Of a stretch of 64,000 nt of DNA, positions 1-9,516 are shown piece after piece. Where the stretch lies: assembly GCA_003963245.1 (NCBI GenBank), contig RXJX01000035.1, positions 1 through 64,000 on the forward strand, in the 5' to 3' direction. The stretch comes from Neisseriaceae bacterium. GTDB taxonomy: Bacteria > Pseudomonadota > Gammaproteobacteria > Burkholderiales > UBA11063. How positions within the stretch are numbered: position 1 is the first letter of the stretch; the number at the start of each line of letters is the position of its first letter. The position numbers and the translations under genes were made by a program. Under the pieces are notes generated by a model. The model was not told where the DNA came from, ran no database searches, and saw only the letters and a list, made by a program, of their open reading frames with translations.

Positions 1-147
1 GGGATTTTTTGCGCTAATCGCAGCTCCGGTTAGATTTTGTCCTCCGCCGTTTGCACTATTGCTTCCACCGCCACAAGCGGCTAGTAAAAGACTGCTTCCA
101 GCTGCAATGGATACTGCTAGAACGTTTAATTTGTGTTGTTTTTTCAT
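1..147 (-). CDS. N-terminal fragment of a secreted lipoprotein (cut by window edge)
   Basis: The first 49 residues of a minus-strand gene run off the left edge of the window. They show a Lys-rich n-region, a hydrophobic core and a clear lipobox (LLAAC) followed by a Gly/Ser/Asn-rich linker, so the product is expected to be exported and lipidated at the Cys. An AGAGGA ribosome site lies just upstream of the ATG. The AACGGG-type lipobox and linker resemble the lipoproteins at 16808-20588, but too little is present to assign a family or function. Confidence 0.75.
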   Translation of the reverse strand, partial: MKKQHKLNVLAVSIAAGSSLLLAACGGGSNSANGGGQNLTGAAISAKNP

Positions 148-682
148 CAAGTTTTCCTCTCTAACTTCTTAGTATTTAATTCTATGCATGTACTTACTTA
201 GAGCACATTTACGTTTAAAAAGTAATGAATTGTATCAAAGCAACTATTTTTTGTATATAATCATTTCTGCATAACTAATATACATTTTTGTATAAGTACC
301 AAGCTGTATTTTATGCTTGACTTATCACTCTTCAAACAACTATAAAAATACCATCACAAGCTCAGAACTAATTAAGCCGACTATTGATGGCATAATTATA
401 TAACAGCAGAAGCACTCAATTTACGCAATAAATGGCAGATTAAATGCAATTTTTGCAATATTAGAAATTAACACTAAATCAGAAGTAAATACTTTATGCT
501 ACTTTCAAATTTAGCTTTTAAGATTTTGAAAATATTTATTCATTTACTGTTATGGATCATACCAGTACACTAGCGCCATTTAAATATGCTCTAATTATCT
601 AGTATCAAATAAAGTAATCTAAATAGGTTAAATAATCTGTTAAACTCATGGTTTATAATTTAGCAAAAAAGAGTTCAACACA
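148..682. other. 535-nt AT-rich divergent intergenic region
   Basis: This lies between the truncated lipoprotein (leftward) and the GyrI-like gene (rightward). It must contain both promoters. I see only a TATAAT at 654-659, which would serve the rightward gene with a poor -35. No convincing small ORF, RNA gene, terminator or repeat is visible. Confidence 0.5.
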
Positions 683-1153
683 ATGGAAACCATAAATATC
701 GACTCATTTCAAATCATTGGAATCTCAATTAAAACTGCTAATAGTGATGTGGAAAAGTTACAACATGACATGCAAAGCTTATGGCATAGATTTATTTCTG
801 AAAATATCGCAGAGAAAATCCCCAATAAAATAAGCAGTGATATTTACTGTATTTATACTGATTATGAAGGTGATTATACTAAACCATATCTTGCGTTATT
901 AGGTTGCCGAGTAGAAAATCTCGATGATATCCCAACGGGATTAATTGGAAAGCGTTTTAATGGCGGAACATATCTCAAAAAAACAGCTAAAGGGAATTTG
1001 TTTGCGGGTGTCGTGTATGATGCATGGAAAGAAATTTGGTCCATGGATATTGCACGAACATATCACGCAGATTTTGAAATCTATGGTATAAATGCAACCA
1101 ATCCTGAAAATGCGGAAGTTGAAATACTGGTTGGCATTCAAGAAGCACAATAA
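683..1153 (+). CDS. GyrI-like / AraC-type effector-binding domain protein
   Basis: The 156-residue protein is a single effector-binding (GyrI-like, SOUL/AraC-C-terminal) domain without a DNA-binding domain. The N-terminal FQIIGISIKT strand, the middle segment IYCIYTDYEGDYTKPYLALLG, which matches the family's Y-x-D-Y-E-x-D core, and the C-terminal ADFEIYG with an acidic strand before the end are typical. In the family such domains bind small hydrophobic ligands, act as free-standing sensors or inhibit gyrase (SbmC/GyrI). Which applies here cannot be told. It is monocistronic and faces a convergent regulator gene 33 nt away. Confidence 0.75.
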   Translation: METINIDSFQIIGISIKTANSDVEKLQHDMQSLWHRFISENIAEKIPNKISSDIYCIYTDYEGDYTKPYLALLGCRVENLDDIPTGLIGKRFNGGTYLKKTAKGNLFAGVVYDAWKEIWSMDIARTYHADFEIYGINATNPENAEVEILVGIQEAQ

Positions 1154-1165
1154 ATCAACTTATTT

Positions 1166-1194
1166 TAAAAGAGTAGCACTACAATGCTACTCTT
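1166..1194 (-). terminator. Stem-loop terminator shared by convergent genes
   Basis: A 10-bp perfect inverted repeat (AAGAGTAGCA / TGCTACTCTT, loop of 6) sits between the two convergent genes. Read leftward it is followed by a T-rich run, so it looks like a better terminator for the minus-strand regulator. Its stem includes that gene's stop codon. Confidence 0.75.
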
Positions 1195-1954
1195 CAGAAA
1201 TAATAATCTCATCATCCAATAAATAACTTCCTGGCTTGAGAAACTGTCGTGGAATAAATAAATGATATTTATAACTAAGTGCAATTTCAATCAGTTGCTC
1301 TTTAGTCTTTACCGCAAAAATATATTTTAGATTTTCTAAGTGATCGTTGACACGCCCTGCAGATATCTTATGCCCAAGCGTTGCTAGAATCGAAGCAATT
1401 TCACTATATGAGTATTTTTGTAAATACAAAAATAAAACCATATGCTGTCGCTGTGTAAGTTTGTATTTCAATGGCTCGACTTGTGCTGCGTTAGCCATAC
1501 CAAAATTAACATCATTTATCTTATAGATTAAATTTAGAATATGCGGATGCATAAAATTACGCATACAACAAAATATGCCGACAAAATTACCAGTTGCAGG
1601 ATTAATTATTGGGCGCTTAGTTACAATAAAGATTTTATTATGTGTATTGATATATAAAAAACGATGCACTTTCGCACTATCACGTACTAAGACGTCTTGT
1701 TTCAAAAATATTTTGTCAAAGTTGACCCCTCTTTTGTCACTCTTTATCCTACCACTACGCTCTCCGGTTACATCTGCGATTGTCACCTCAGGTTTATCAG
1801 GGTAAAGCAAATCCAAATAGCCTTTTGAAACATAACGAAATATAAAATTATGATCTTTAACAAAAGCTATTTCATCTAGATTATTGCCAAATACAATATC
1901 AATACCGGAACAATAATGTTCAAAATAAACGTCATCCGCTAAGTCTTTATTCAT
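1187..1954 (-). CDS. PAS-type sensor with LuxR-like helix-turn-helix regulator
   Basis: 255 residues. Residues about 28-130 read as a PAS-like sensory fold (FVKDHNFIFRYVSKGYLDLL, then KRPIINPATGNFVGIFC). Residues about 166-228 are a LuxR/GerE-like helix-turn-helix beginning LTQRQHMVLFLYLQK with YSEIASIL as the first helices. The recognition region (ISAGRVNDHLENLKYIF) is less canonical than in NarL/LuxR. The C-terminus carries an extra tail, FLKPGSYLL, that recurs in the regulator at 14489-15235, so the two are paralogues. The ligand and targets are unknown. It starts at an ATG with an AGGTG site 11 nt upstream. Confidence 0.7.
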   Translation of the reverse strand: MNKDLADDVYFEHYCSGIDIVFGNNLDEIAFVKDHNFIFRYVSKGYLDLLYPDKPEVTIADVTGERSGRIKSDKRGVNFDKIFLKQDVLVRDSAKVHRFLYINTHNKIFIVTKRPIINPATGNFVGIFCCMRNFMHPHILNLIYKINDVNFGMANAAQVEPLKYKLTQRQHMVLFLYLQKYSYSEIASILATLGHKISAGRVNDHLENLKYIFAVKTKEQLIEIALSYKYHLFIPRQFLKPGSYLLDDEIIISEE

Positions 1955-2142
1955 TATCCAAGCACCTTTTTATTTTTCATGGCCTCAATCAATTCATATC
2001 GTTATTCTAACATAATAAGTAACGTTTTACTTTTTAGTACTTAACGACTACTTAATTACAAATAAACTAAATATAAATTTATTCGCAATAGTTTTTATCA
2101 CATTATTAATGACACATTTGATTTGTGGGTGATCTAATAGAC

Positions 2143-3774
2143 TTAATTTCTCTCTAACAATACATAGCGTTTGCTATCAACTGGACGTTTGGCACTCCAC
2201 GCGACATGCCACCCCGGATAATTAACAGTCATATTACGCTCAACTCCAATTAGAGCCTGCCTACACTCTCCTGTAGCAAAATCTGCTTCGGGCTTCAGAT
2301 TAATATCTGCATAATAATACCAGATTGCATTTTGCAACTTATTACTTCCATTGGTAGCAACGCATGACGTAGCATTATTTTTGAGATAATTACGACTACT
2401 TTCAACCATATCTTTAAAGCTCAGCACCGAGTTAAACCATGGTAAGCACAAGGACACAAACAATACCAGCACAAAAGTGCTGCCACTTGCCCAATTACTA
2501 ACCATTTCCCTGCCCCGAATTTGCTTGCGGGTAATCATAAACAACCAGATTCCACTAATCAGTACTGCCAAAGCCAATTGCCAAGCATTAAATTGAAATA
2601 CATAATCTGGAGCAAAAAACTGGGCTTTACTAAATAAATCTGCTGGCGAACCAGAATTGAGTGCAATATATAATGCTGTAATAATAAGACCAGCTAAACC
2701 AAAAGTGAAAATACAAAACCAATTCATCAGTGACACAATGCTAATCCGAATCGAGTCAATTTCAACAGAAGCAAGCAAGACAAATGGAATTATTATAGGA
2801 AAGATTTTAGCTTCTTGCTGCTGCCCACTTAAACATGCAAAACTAAATAGTAGAACGATAAACAAAACGCTTGCTCCCAAAATTTTATCAGCAAAAATTC
2901 GCTTGCGTCGTTTGTATATCGTCCACAGAACTAGCATCCAACTTGGAATCACATACCAAAGCAATGTCTGCGCATAAAAACCAATATCACTTAACCATAA
3001 TATTGGGTTGAAAACAAAAAAAGCGGTATATCGCGTTTTCCATTGTAAAAAAAACTCATGATCAACATTATTTAACTGCCAAGCGTAAGAGAAAAAGATT
3101 AAAGCAAATAATGCAATACCTGAAAGCGCAGTTATGTAATAATCATTATTCCGCCACTCACGATTTAAGAATGGCAAAATAACCAACATTAACAATGCAA
3201 TAACTAAAAATTCACCAGTGAAATTAAGGGAAATAAAGATTAAACCAACTGAAAGCATCCAGCCGGAAATACCTGGACGATCTGAAGACTGTTGTAAAGC
3301 TAAAAAATATAATGCAAAGCCCAGAAGAATAACCAAATTAGGAGCCAATTGGTAGGCATTATTAATAAAACCAATGCTACTAATTAGAATCATTACGACA
3401 CTGCGACCATTTTTGAACGCCAAAAGTCCTGACCCAATTCGCCCCATCAAGATAATTACGGCAAAAATAATTACAGAGTTAATCAATCGAACGGCGTTTA
3501 CAATATTGCTAAAATCAAAAATTTTAATAATTAGCGCGTAAAGCCAAAAGTAAAATGGTTGGAGATCGAGGTAAGGCGTACCCTTAGCAATATATGGAAC
3601 TAACCAAGAATTGGTTGCAATCATACTCTTGACTACAGCAACTACAAATGGTTCGTATGGCTCCCATGGTTCGTGGAAAAAGGTTGCACCACCGATCCAG
3701 ATTAAAACCATGATGATTAATAACCAAGGACGGTCTTTGCGACGAGGTTTAGGATTGGGTGTATAGGTTAACAT
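2143..3774 (-). CDS. ArnT-like GT-C glycosyltransferase (lipid-carrier dependent)
   Basis: 543 residues with about 12 predicted membrane segments. The first periplasmic loop after TM1 carries the acidic GT-C motif (EPWEPYEPF) followed by NSWLVPYIAKGTPYLD and QPFYFWLY. These match the ArnT/GT83 layout, in which aminoarabinose is moved from undecaprenyl phosphate to lipid A. A short soluble C-terminal domain ends in YPGWHVAWSAKRPVDSKRYV. Known relatives modify lipid A or glycoproteins from polyprenyl-P-sugars. Sugar and acceptor cannot be inferred. Downstream of rpmE but separated by a terminator, so probably its own transcript. Confidence 0.75.
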   Translation of the reverse strand: MLTYTPNPKPRRKDRPWLLIIMVLIWIGGATFFHEPWEPYEPFVVAVVKSMIATNSWLVPYIAKGTPYLDLQPFYFWLYALIIKIFDFSNIVNAVRLINSVIIFAVIILMGRIGSGLLAFKNGRSVVMILISSIGFINNAYQLAPNLVILLGFALYFLALQQSSDRPGISGWMLSVGLIFISLNFTGEFLVIALLMLVILPFLNREWRNNDYYITALSGIALFALIFFSYAWQLNNVDHEFFLQWKTRYTAFFVFNPILWLSDIGFYAQTLLWYVIPSWMLVLWTIYKRRKRIFADKILGASVLFIVLLFSFACLSGQQQEAKIFPIIIPFVLLASVEIDSIRISIVSLMNWFCIFTFGLAGLIITALYIALNSGSPADLFSKAQFFAPDYVFQFNAWQLALAVLISGIWLFMITRKQIRGREMVSNWASGSTFVLVLFVSLCLPWFNSVLSFKDMVESSRNYLKNNATSCVATNGSNKLQNAIWYYYADINLKPEADFATGECRQALIGVERNMTVNYPGWHVAWSAKRPVDSKRYVLLERN

Positions 3775-3807
3775 TGGGTAACTACTTGCACAAATTAAGT
3801 TCCAAAT

Positions 3808-3836
3808 AAAATAGGTAGCATTAAGCTACCTATTTT
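3808..3836 (-). terminator. Rho-independent terminator of rpmE
   Basis: A perfect 12-bp inverted repeat (AAAATAGGTAGC / GCTACCTATTTT, loop ATTAA) lies 19 nt after the L31 stop and is followed leftward by TATTTTATTT. Confidence 0.9.
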
Positions 3837-3854
3837 AACATAAGCAAAGTATAA

Positions 3855-4079
3855 TTACTTAGCTGCTCTTTGACCAAACATTCCATATTTTTGACGGAAT
3901 TTGTCTACGCGACCAGCGCTATCTACTAAACGTTGTTTACCAGAATAGAATGGGTGGCATACTGAGCAAACCTCAATGTGCAACGCGTCTTTAGCTAGAG
4001 TAGATTTAGTAACAAAAGAGTTACCACAACTACATGTAACAGATACTTCTTTATATGAAGGATGGATGTTTTGTTTCAC
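3855..4079 (-). CDS. rpmE: 50S ribosomal protein L31, zinc-binding (C+) form
   Basis: 74 residues. It begins [12 protein letters not shown] as in type A L31 and has the four zinc-ligand cysteines in CSCGN and [10 protein letters not shown]. This is therefore the zinc-containing paralogue rather than the zinc-free L31B. It sits on the large subunit and helps bridge the subunits. Translation starts at GTG, supported by AAAGG 8 nt upstream. It has its own promoter just after murJ and its own terminator, so it is an independent unit within the minus-strand block. Confidence 0.96.
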   Translation of the reverse strand: MKQNIHPSYKEVSVTCSCGNSFVTKSTLAKDALHIEVCSVCHPFYSGKQRLVDSAGRVDKFRQKYGMFGQRAAK

Positions 4080-4110
4080 AACAGTTACCTTTCAAAAGAA
4101 TATGGGCTGG

Positions 4111-4139
4111 ATTATACCAGAAAAAGCCCAACTCTGCAA
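4111..4139 (-). promoter_or_regulatory. Extended -10 promoter for rpmE
   Basis: Reading leftward: TTGCAG, 17-nt spacer, then TGGTATAAT (extended -10). The -10 lies inside the small palindrome CTGG-TATAAT-CCAG. Predicted initiation is about 25 nt before the GTG of rpmE. It begins 1-2 nt past the murJ stop codon. Confidence 0.75.
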
Positions 4140-4140
4140 G

Positions 4141-5694
4141 CTAAAAATGATCTTTATGACTAAAATCACGTACTCTAAAACCTAAAGCAAATAAAGAAGC
4201 AAAATATGCTATCGCCGCTACGATAATTATAACGATCAATGAGCCAATCCGCATAAACATATTACCCGCAAAATCGAATGGCAATTTGTATAAACTAAAT
4301 TCGATTGCCAAGCCCATAATAACCACTGCGGTTAATAATTTAAGCAAAAATCCATACCAACCATCTCGTGGCTGATAAAGTTTTTTCTTAATCAGAAAAT
4401 AGCACAGACAAGCGGCATTTAGACAAGCGCTCAAACCAATTGATAATGACAAACCTGCATGCTTAAAAGGACCAATAAAGGCTAAATTCATTAACTGAGT
4501 ACAACATAACACAAAAATTGCAATTTTTACCGGAGTTTTAATATCTTGGTTAGCGTAAAATCCCGGAGCCAATACTTTAACCAAGATTAATCCAAGTAAA
4601 CCAACTGAATAAGCAATTAGCGCATAGCTAGTCATTGTTACATCATGAAGGGTAAATTTACCATGCATAAACAAGGTCATCGTCAACGGTTTTGCCAGCA
4701 AGCCCAAACCGACCGTAGCAGGTAGTGCCAAAAGCAAACACAAGCGAATACCCCAATCCAGAATTTTAGAAAAACTCTCACGATTTCCCGAACTAGCGTG
4801 CCTCGATAAGCTCGGAAGCAAGATAGTACCTAATGCAACACCTAAGACCCCAGTAGGAAATTCCATCAATCGATCAGCATAATACATCCATGAAATACTA
4901 CCACTAGGTAAAAATGATGCGTATATTGTATTAATAACCATACTAATTTGCGAAATCGAAACTGCAAAAATGGCTGGACCCATTAAGCGTAATACTTTAC
5001 GCACTGCAGGATTGTGCCAATTTAAATTAGGACGTACCAACATATCAATTTTTTTAAGGTAGGGAATTTGGAACATTAATTGGCATAAACCACCAATAAA
5101 CGTCGCCCATGCCAAAGTTAAAATTGAAGGATCAAAAAAATGACGGAACACCAAAATAAAAATAATAAAACTGATATTAAGAATTGTTGGTGTAAAAGAT
5201 GGAATTGAAAATAAACCCCAAGTATTTAAGATTCCGCCCATCAACGAAGCTAAGGAAATAAATAGAATATAGGGAAAGGTTATCCGTAATAACTCAACCG
5301 TGATACCAAATTTAACCGGGTCGCTAGTAAAGCCAGGTGCCGTAATCCAAATTACCACACTGGCAAAGACCATTCCAAGCAACGTTACCATAATCAAAAC
5401 AAAAGATAAAATACCAGTGATTGATGCAACAAAAGCCTGTGTTTCAGAGTGAGTCTTAGTATTTTTGTACTCCGCCAAAACAGGAACAAATGCCTGCGAA
5501 AAGGCACCTTCAGCAAAGATGCGTCGTAATAAATTGGGTAACTTATAAGCAACATTAAATGCATCGGTTAATGGACTGGCACCAAAATAAACCGCAGTTA
5601 ACATATCTCGTGCAAAACCGAACACCCGCGATATAAGCGTCATGCCACTAACATTAGCTAACGAGCGTAAGAGATTAGTTTTTTTTATGCTCAT
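4141..5694 (-). CDS. murJ: Lipid II flippase MurJ
   Basis: 517 residues with about 14 membrane helices, the usual size for MurJ/MviN. The N-terminus has the signature [19 protein letters not shown], then [30 protein letters not shown], which holds the conserved Arg and acidic residues of the central cavity. It moves lipid II across the inner membrane for peptidoglycan synthesis. It lies 6 nt downstream of the cytochrome b561 gene and is probably co-transcribed with it. Confidence 0.96.
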   Translation of the reverse strand: MSIKKTNLLRSLANVSGMTLISRVFGFARDMLTAVYFGASPLTDAFNVAYKLPNLLRRIFAEGAFSQAFVPVLAEYKNTKTHSETQAFVASITGILSFVLIMVTLLGMVFASVVIWITAPGFTSDPVKFGITVELLRITFPYILFISLASLMGGILNTWGLFSIPSFTPTILNISFIIFILVFRHFFDPSILTLAWATFIGGLCQLMFQIPYLKKIDMLVRPNLNWHNPAVRKVLRLMGPAIFAVSISQISMVINTIYASFLPSGSISWMYYADRLMEFPTGVLGVALGTILLPSLSRHASSGNRESFSKILDWGIRLCLLLALPATVGLGLLAKPLTMTLFMHGKFTLHDVTMTSYALIAYSVGLLGLILVKVLAPGFYANQDIKTPVKIAIFVLCCTQLMNLAFIGPFKHAGLSLSIGLSACLNAACLCYFLIKKKLYQPRDGWYGFLLKLLTAVVIMGLAIEFSLYKLPFDFAGNMFMRIGSLIVIIIVAAIAYFASLFALGFRVRDFSHKDHF

Positions 5695-5700
5695 TAATGA

Positions 5701-6234
5701 CTACTCAATGAACTTAGACCATGACTTTGGTAACATACGGCTTAATATTGGGATTTTATGGATAAACTGATGCCCAATCGCAGCCAAAGCATGTAGCAAT
5801 GCCAGATAGAAAATACCATTTGCCATATATTCATGAACTTCTTTAATTGTATGACGAGTGTGATAGTTTAGAGGCTTCATTAGTGGTTCAAAATGAATCC
5901 CAAGTAAATCAAGTGGTACACCCTTAGTAAAAGCCAAGACTAAACCAGATACCGGAATCAAAAACATTAGCAAATATAAAGTATGATGCCCCGCATGTGC
6001 CATCATCTTATTGATGCGGCTAAGACGTGGTTCCATCACCGGATAAACATGAGTTATACGCCAAATTATACGGCATAAAACCAAAATCAAAATAATACTT
6101 CCGACTTGAAAATGTAACCATTTCCAACCAGTATTATCTATAGTAATACCAATAAAATACTCACTAAAAATCAGCAACGCTATTAGCCAGTGAAGGGTTT
6201 TAGCAACTCTACTATATCCTTGTTGAATTTCCAT
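5701..6234 (-). CDS. Cytochrome b561 (CybB-like)
   Basis: 177 residues with four membrane helices. Candidate haem-ligand histidines are H15 (TLHWLIALLIFSEY), those in HAGHHTLY, and those in the last helix (ALLHALAAIGHQFIH). The length matches E. coli CybB, a di-haem protein that oxidises ubiquinol and can pass electrons to oxygen to form superoxide. The gene precedes murJ with a 6-nt gap. Confidence 0.9.
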   Translation of the reverse strand: MEIQQGYSRVAKTLHWLIALLIFSEYFIGITIDNTGWKWLHFQVGSIILILVLCRIIWRITHVYPVMEPRLSRINKMMAHAGHHTLYLLMFLIPVSGLVLAFTKGVPLDLLGIHFEPLMKPLNYHTRHTIKEVHEYMANGIFYLALLHALAAIGHQFIHKIPILSRMLPKSWSKFIE

Positions 6235-6291
6235 TACAGCCTCATCTTTCTTTATTGTTCTTTAATATTGTTACAAAACAGCCTAAGTAGG

Positions 6292-7563
6292 TTAGAGTGT
6301 TTCTTTATAACGAGTTGGATCTATGTAATTTAGCACCTGTTGATGATACACACTATCACCAAATTGTTCCGAGATAATACTAGCAACAAAGCATGACAAC
6401 AAAATCGGCAAACTAAATTGGCTTGAACCACTCATTTCAACTACCATCGCAACAGCAGTAATTGGTGATTGAGTAATTGCCGCCAAAAATCCAGCCATTC
6501 CAAGCAAATAAAACTGAACTAACGGAAGTGTATTAAAAAAATGATGCACCAAATCACCAATTCCAGCACCAATTGATAATGCAGTTGAAAAATATCCACC
6601 TGGAACCCCAGCAGAAACAGATGCTATTGCACCAAAAAACTTCGCGATTGCATAATACCACGGAGCATCAGTTGAACTATCCAGAAATTGGGTAGTTGAT
6701 CCAGCTCCATTGCCAAAAGATAAACCGCTGCTTAAATGACCAATAAAAGCTACAACCAGACCAAAAATTAAAGCATTTATTAAATAATGTTTCTTACGCC
6801 AGCTATTCAAAAAAAAGGTCTTATTGACTGTCATAAAAACTATTGCTTTAGTAAATAAAGCACCACTTAAACCGCACAAAGAACCGATCAAAATTGCAAA
6901 TGGGATATGATGCCAGCTATGTTGTAACTGAGCTGGACTAACCTGCCCCATATATGGCTCATTCCCAGTTAGTAAATTAGATATAAAAACCGCACCCAGT
7001 GTTCCACCAACTAAAATTGTTGCAATTTTTGGACTAATTTTCTTAACATATTCTTCAATCGCAAAAACCATTCCACCAATTGGAGCATTAAATGCTGCCG
7101 CAACACCAACTCCAGCACCAAGTTTAATTAAAAGGCGCTGCTTAACCACACTTATATTTTTCATCTGCGCAAATAAGGAAGAACAAATCTGGATAGTTGG
7201 ACCTTCTTTACCCAGTGAAGCACCGCCAGCAATACTCATAAAAGTCAGTATAGCTTTACCAATTGCTGAGCGGAGTGAGTAGGTTTTATTTAAACGATAC
7301 TCATCAAAAATATCAACTGCGTATCCTTGAGGTAAGCCACTGCCATCTGCATAGGGAAAATATTTTTTTAGCAAATAAACTGTAATGACAAACATAGCAG
7401 GGATATAAATATAGGTTGCCCAGCCACCAAGAGTGTAAATATAATGACAGATGTGTTCAGCAAAGCTAATTGCATAAGTTAGTAAGCCACTTGCCAGCCC
7501 AATAACAATTACCAGCACCAAAAACTGGACTGAAAACTCTTCTTTTAATTCTGCAAATTTCAT
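6292..7563 (-). CDS. CLC-family chloride channel/antiporter
   Basis: 423 residues, with the CLC selectivity motifs in order: GSGLPQG at about 74-80 (GSGIP variant), GKEGP at 118-122 with gating Glu120 (GREGP variant, Lys for Arg) and GVPGGYFSTALSIGAG in place of the GIFAP loop. Glu170/171 in FAIEEYV correspond to the internal proton glutamate of ClcA-type exchangers. A Cl-/H+ antiporter is therefore more likely than a channel. No CBS domains. Its start overlaps the upstream antiporter stop by 4 nt (ATGA), so the two are probably translationally coupled. Confidence 0.9.
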   Translation of the reverse strand: MKFAELKEEFSVQFLVLVIVIGLASGLLTYAISFAEHICHYIYTLGGWATYIYIPAMFVITVYLLKKYFPYADGSGLPQGYAVDIFDEYRLNKTYSLRSAIGKAILTFMSIAGGASLGKEGPTIQICSSLFAQMKNISVVKQRLLIKLGAGVGVAAAFNAPIGGMVFAIEEYVKKISPKIATILVGGTLGAVFISNLLTGNEPYMGQVSPAQLQHSWHHIPFAILIGSLCGLSGALFTKAIVFMTVNKTFFLNSWRKKHYLINALIFGLVVAFIGHLSSGLSFGNGAGSTTQFLDSSTDAPWYYAIAKFFGAIASVSAGVPGGYFSTALSIGAGIGDLVHHFFNTLPLVQFYLLGMAGFLAAITQSPITAVAMVVEMSGSSQFSLPILLSCFVASIISEQFGDSVYHQQVLNYIDPTRYKETL

Positions 7564-8753
7564 GAATTAGCCTTTAACCTCTTAGTATAATTACGATAGA
7601 ATAAGCCGCCACTCATAATTAATGTAGAAATAATAACTACAAAGAAAGTTATTCCTTCATCAAAAAGCTGTGATTGCAATTCATCTGGAATTTGGAAAAA
7701 TAGTAATACAGTGATCAAGCCACGCGGTGCCATAGTAGTAGCCAACAGTACATCACTCTTTAAAGTACGATGCACTACTACCCAACGAACTGCATAAATA
7801 GCCAAAACTATCATAAGACCAAGCAAAATTACTTTCAAGCTCATCAATCCTGAGAGTTTAATTGAATAACCAAGTAAAACAAAGAATATACTCCGAACAA
7901 TAAATCCTAAATCCTCAATCAAATCTTGCATGCTATGTAAATTCTTATGTATTGTTAAATGATTTAGGTGCTTGGCAAAACATTTTGTTCCCAATCGAGT
8001 ATTAAGAATCATTGGCAGATTACGCAAGAATACTCCAAAAATTAATATTAACAGTAATGCAGATAAGTGAAACCACTTAGCAACAGAATAAATTAAAATC
8101 AGCACTGCCAAAATTAATATATGGAGATTTTTAACTTTATCACGACTCAACGCTATACCCAGTACAATTGTCGTGAGTAAGGAAAGAACCATCATAAAAA
8201 CAAAGTTCATACTAAATTTGCTAATATTTATCAAATCAATTTGATTTGAGCTAATTAAAAAATTAAATAATAGTACACCAACAATATCGGAAAAAATTGA
8301 CTCAAGCACTAAAAACTCTTTAGTAACTCCCTCCAAATTACTCAAACTAGGGATAACTATTGCACTGCTAACTATTGACAAGGGAATCGCGTAGATAACC
8401 GCACTATGCAGCGATAAATTATACGCAAGCATAAAAGCCGAAGCAATCAATCCGCTACTCAAAACCACAATTATTATTGATATGACTAAGGCAAGTAATA
8501 AGGTTTTGTAATTCCCTCGATGCACCTCCAAATCAACAACGGCTTCTAAAACAATGATTAATAAACCCAATGTCCCGAATACTTTCAAATAAGCATCTGG
8601 CATGCTCAAAGTAGGCAATACAAACTGTAAAACAACACCACTAAGCAACAATAAAATTACTGAAGAAATTTGCAACTTCTTCTGGATATAATTGAAAAAA
8701 AATGAAGCAATTAAAATCAAACAAAAAACTATCAAAAACAAATAAGTATTCAA
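7560..8753 (-). CDS. Cation/proton antiporter, CPA family (NhaP/Kef-type membrane domain)
   Basis: 397 residues, about 12 membrane helices and no cytosolic regulatory domain. SSVILLLLSGVVLQFVLP near the N-terminus and ESIFSDIVGVLLFN, with the family's acidic residue in the ion-binding helix, support a CPA-type Na+(K+)/H+ antiporter. The C-terminal MAPRGLITVLLFFQIP is the conserved APRG segment. It overlaps the CLC gene by 4 nt, so cation/H+ and anion/H+ exchange may be produced together for pH or osmotic control. The exact ion is not predictable. Confidence 0.85.
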   Translation of the reverse strand: MNTYLFLIVFCLILIASFFFNYIQKKLQISSVILLLLSGVVLQFVLPTLSMPDAYLKVFGTLGLLIIVLEAVVDLEVHRGNYKTLLLALVISIIIVVLSSGLIASAFMLAYNLSLHSAVIYAIPLSIVSSAIVIPSLSNLEGVTKEFLVLESIFSDIVGVLLFNFLISSNQIDLINISKFSMNFVFMMVLSLLTTIVLGIALSRDKVKNLHILILAVLILIYSVAKWFHLSALLLILIFGVFLRNLPMILNTRLGTKCFAKHLNHLTIHKNLHSMQDLIEDLGFIVRSIFFVLLGYSIKLSGLMSLKVILLGLMIVLAIYAVRWVVVHRTLKSDVLLATTMAPRGLITVLLFFQIPDELQSQLFDEGITFFVVIISTLIMSGGLFYRNYTKRLKANS

Positions 8754-8788
8754 ATCCCAGAGCCCTTAATCTAAAATTATTATATTAA

Positions 8789-9310
8789 CTAGCGGCGAAT
8801 CCGCCCAGCTTTAACCGATGCCATTCCAAAAATTTTACCAATTTTAGCATAATGCTGGTGCGCTAAGGCACATGCTAAAGCATCTGCTGCATCGGCTTGT
8901 GGTGCACCATTTAACTTCAAATAATGCATTACCATTTTGGTAACTTGCTCTTTTTCCGCATGTCCGTAACCAACCACAGCCTGTTTAACCTGCAGTGCCG
9001 TATATTCTGCAACAGGTAAATTCTTCAATACACAAGCACTAATGCATGCCCCACGCGCTTGCCCAAGCAACAAAGTTGATTGAGGATTAACATTAACAAA
9101 CACTTTTTCAATACTTACCATATCAGGCTGGTATTGATCGATTATACTCATTAACCCCATCACGATACTTTTAATTCTTTGTGACAGCTCTTCACTTGAA
9201 TCTGTCTGAATTACGCCCGAACCAATGTATGCTGCGGAGCTCTGATCTAATTGATGAATTACTCCAAAGCCAGTATTCCTTAGCCCAGGGTCGATTCCTA
9301 ATATTATCAT
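8789..9310 (-). CDS. ruvC: Holliday junction resolvase RuvC
   Basis: The start was set at the ATG giving [16 protein letters not shown], which yields 173 residues, the usual RuvC length. An upstream in-frame start would add 26 residues with no family counterpart. The four acidic catalytic residues are visible: D7 (GIDPG), E68 (SIEKVF), D140 and D143 (ADAADALA). It cuts Holliday junctions with RuvAB. No ruvA or ruvB is in the window. A leftward TATAAT at 9335-9340 could be its -10. Confidence 0.97.
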   Translation of the reverse strand: MIILGIDPGLRNTGFGVIHQLDQSSAAYIGSGVIQTDSSEELSQRIKSIVMGLMSIIDQYQPDMVSIEKVFVNVNPQSTLLLGQARGACISACVLKNLPVAEYTALQVKQAVVGYGHAEKEQVTKMVMHYLKLNGAPQADAADALACALAHQHYAKIGKIFGMASVKAGRIRR

Positions 9311-9456
9311 AGCAATTTTACCACTAAAGATGTAATTATACTTGGATTTAGAGCAGCCATCAGCACTGATTATAATTTTTGTAAGCAATTAACGTGTAAT
9401 AAAGAAACATAGACAAAATGATCGCGCAAAACTTAACTGAGTTAAACTTGCTATTG

Positions 9457-9483
9457 AAAAAAGAAGCGGTAGCACCCCGCCTC
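9457..9483 (-). terminator. Terminator after the TIM-barrel-like gene
   Basis: Read leftward, a 7-bp G/C-rich stem (GAGGCGG / CCGCTTC with one G-U pair, 7-nt loop) is followed by six T. It lies 34 nt past the stop of the gene at 9517-10446. The other strand also has a short T-run, so it may work in both directions. Confidence 0.8.
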
Positions 9484-9516
9484 ATTTTTCCATCAGACTT
9501 GCACAATTTTCGGAAA

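Noticed and set aside
941..1150. Minus-strand open frame opposite the GyrI-like gene
   Set aside because: Fully antisense to a well-supported domain protein; composition is Cys/Ile/Phe-rich and unlike a protein, and there is no ribosome site.
2143..3774. Calling the ArnT-like gene arnT
   Set aside because: No other arn genes are nearby, and GT-C enzymes with this plan use many sugars and acceptors.
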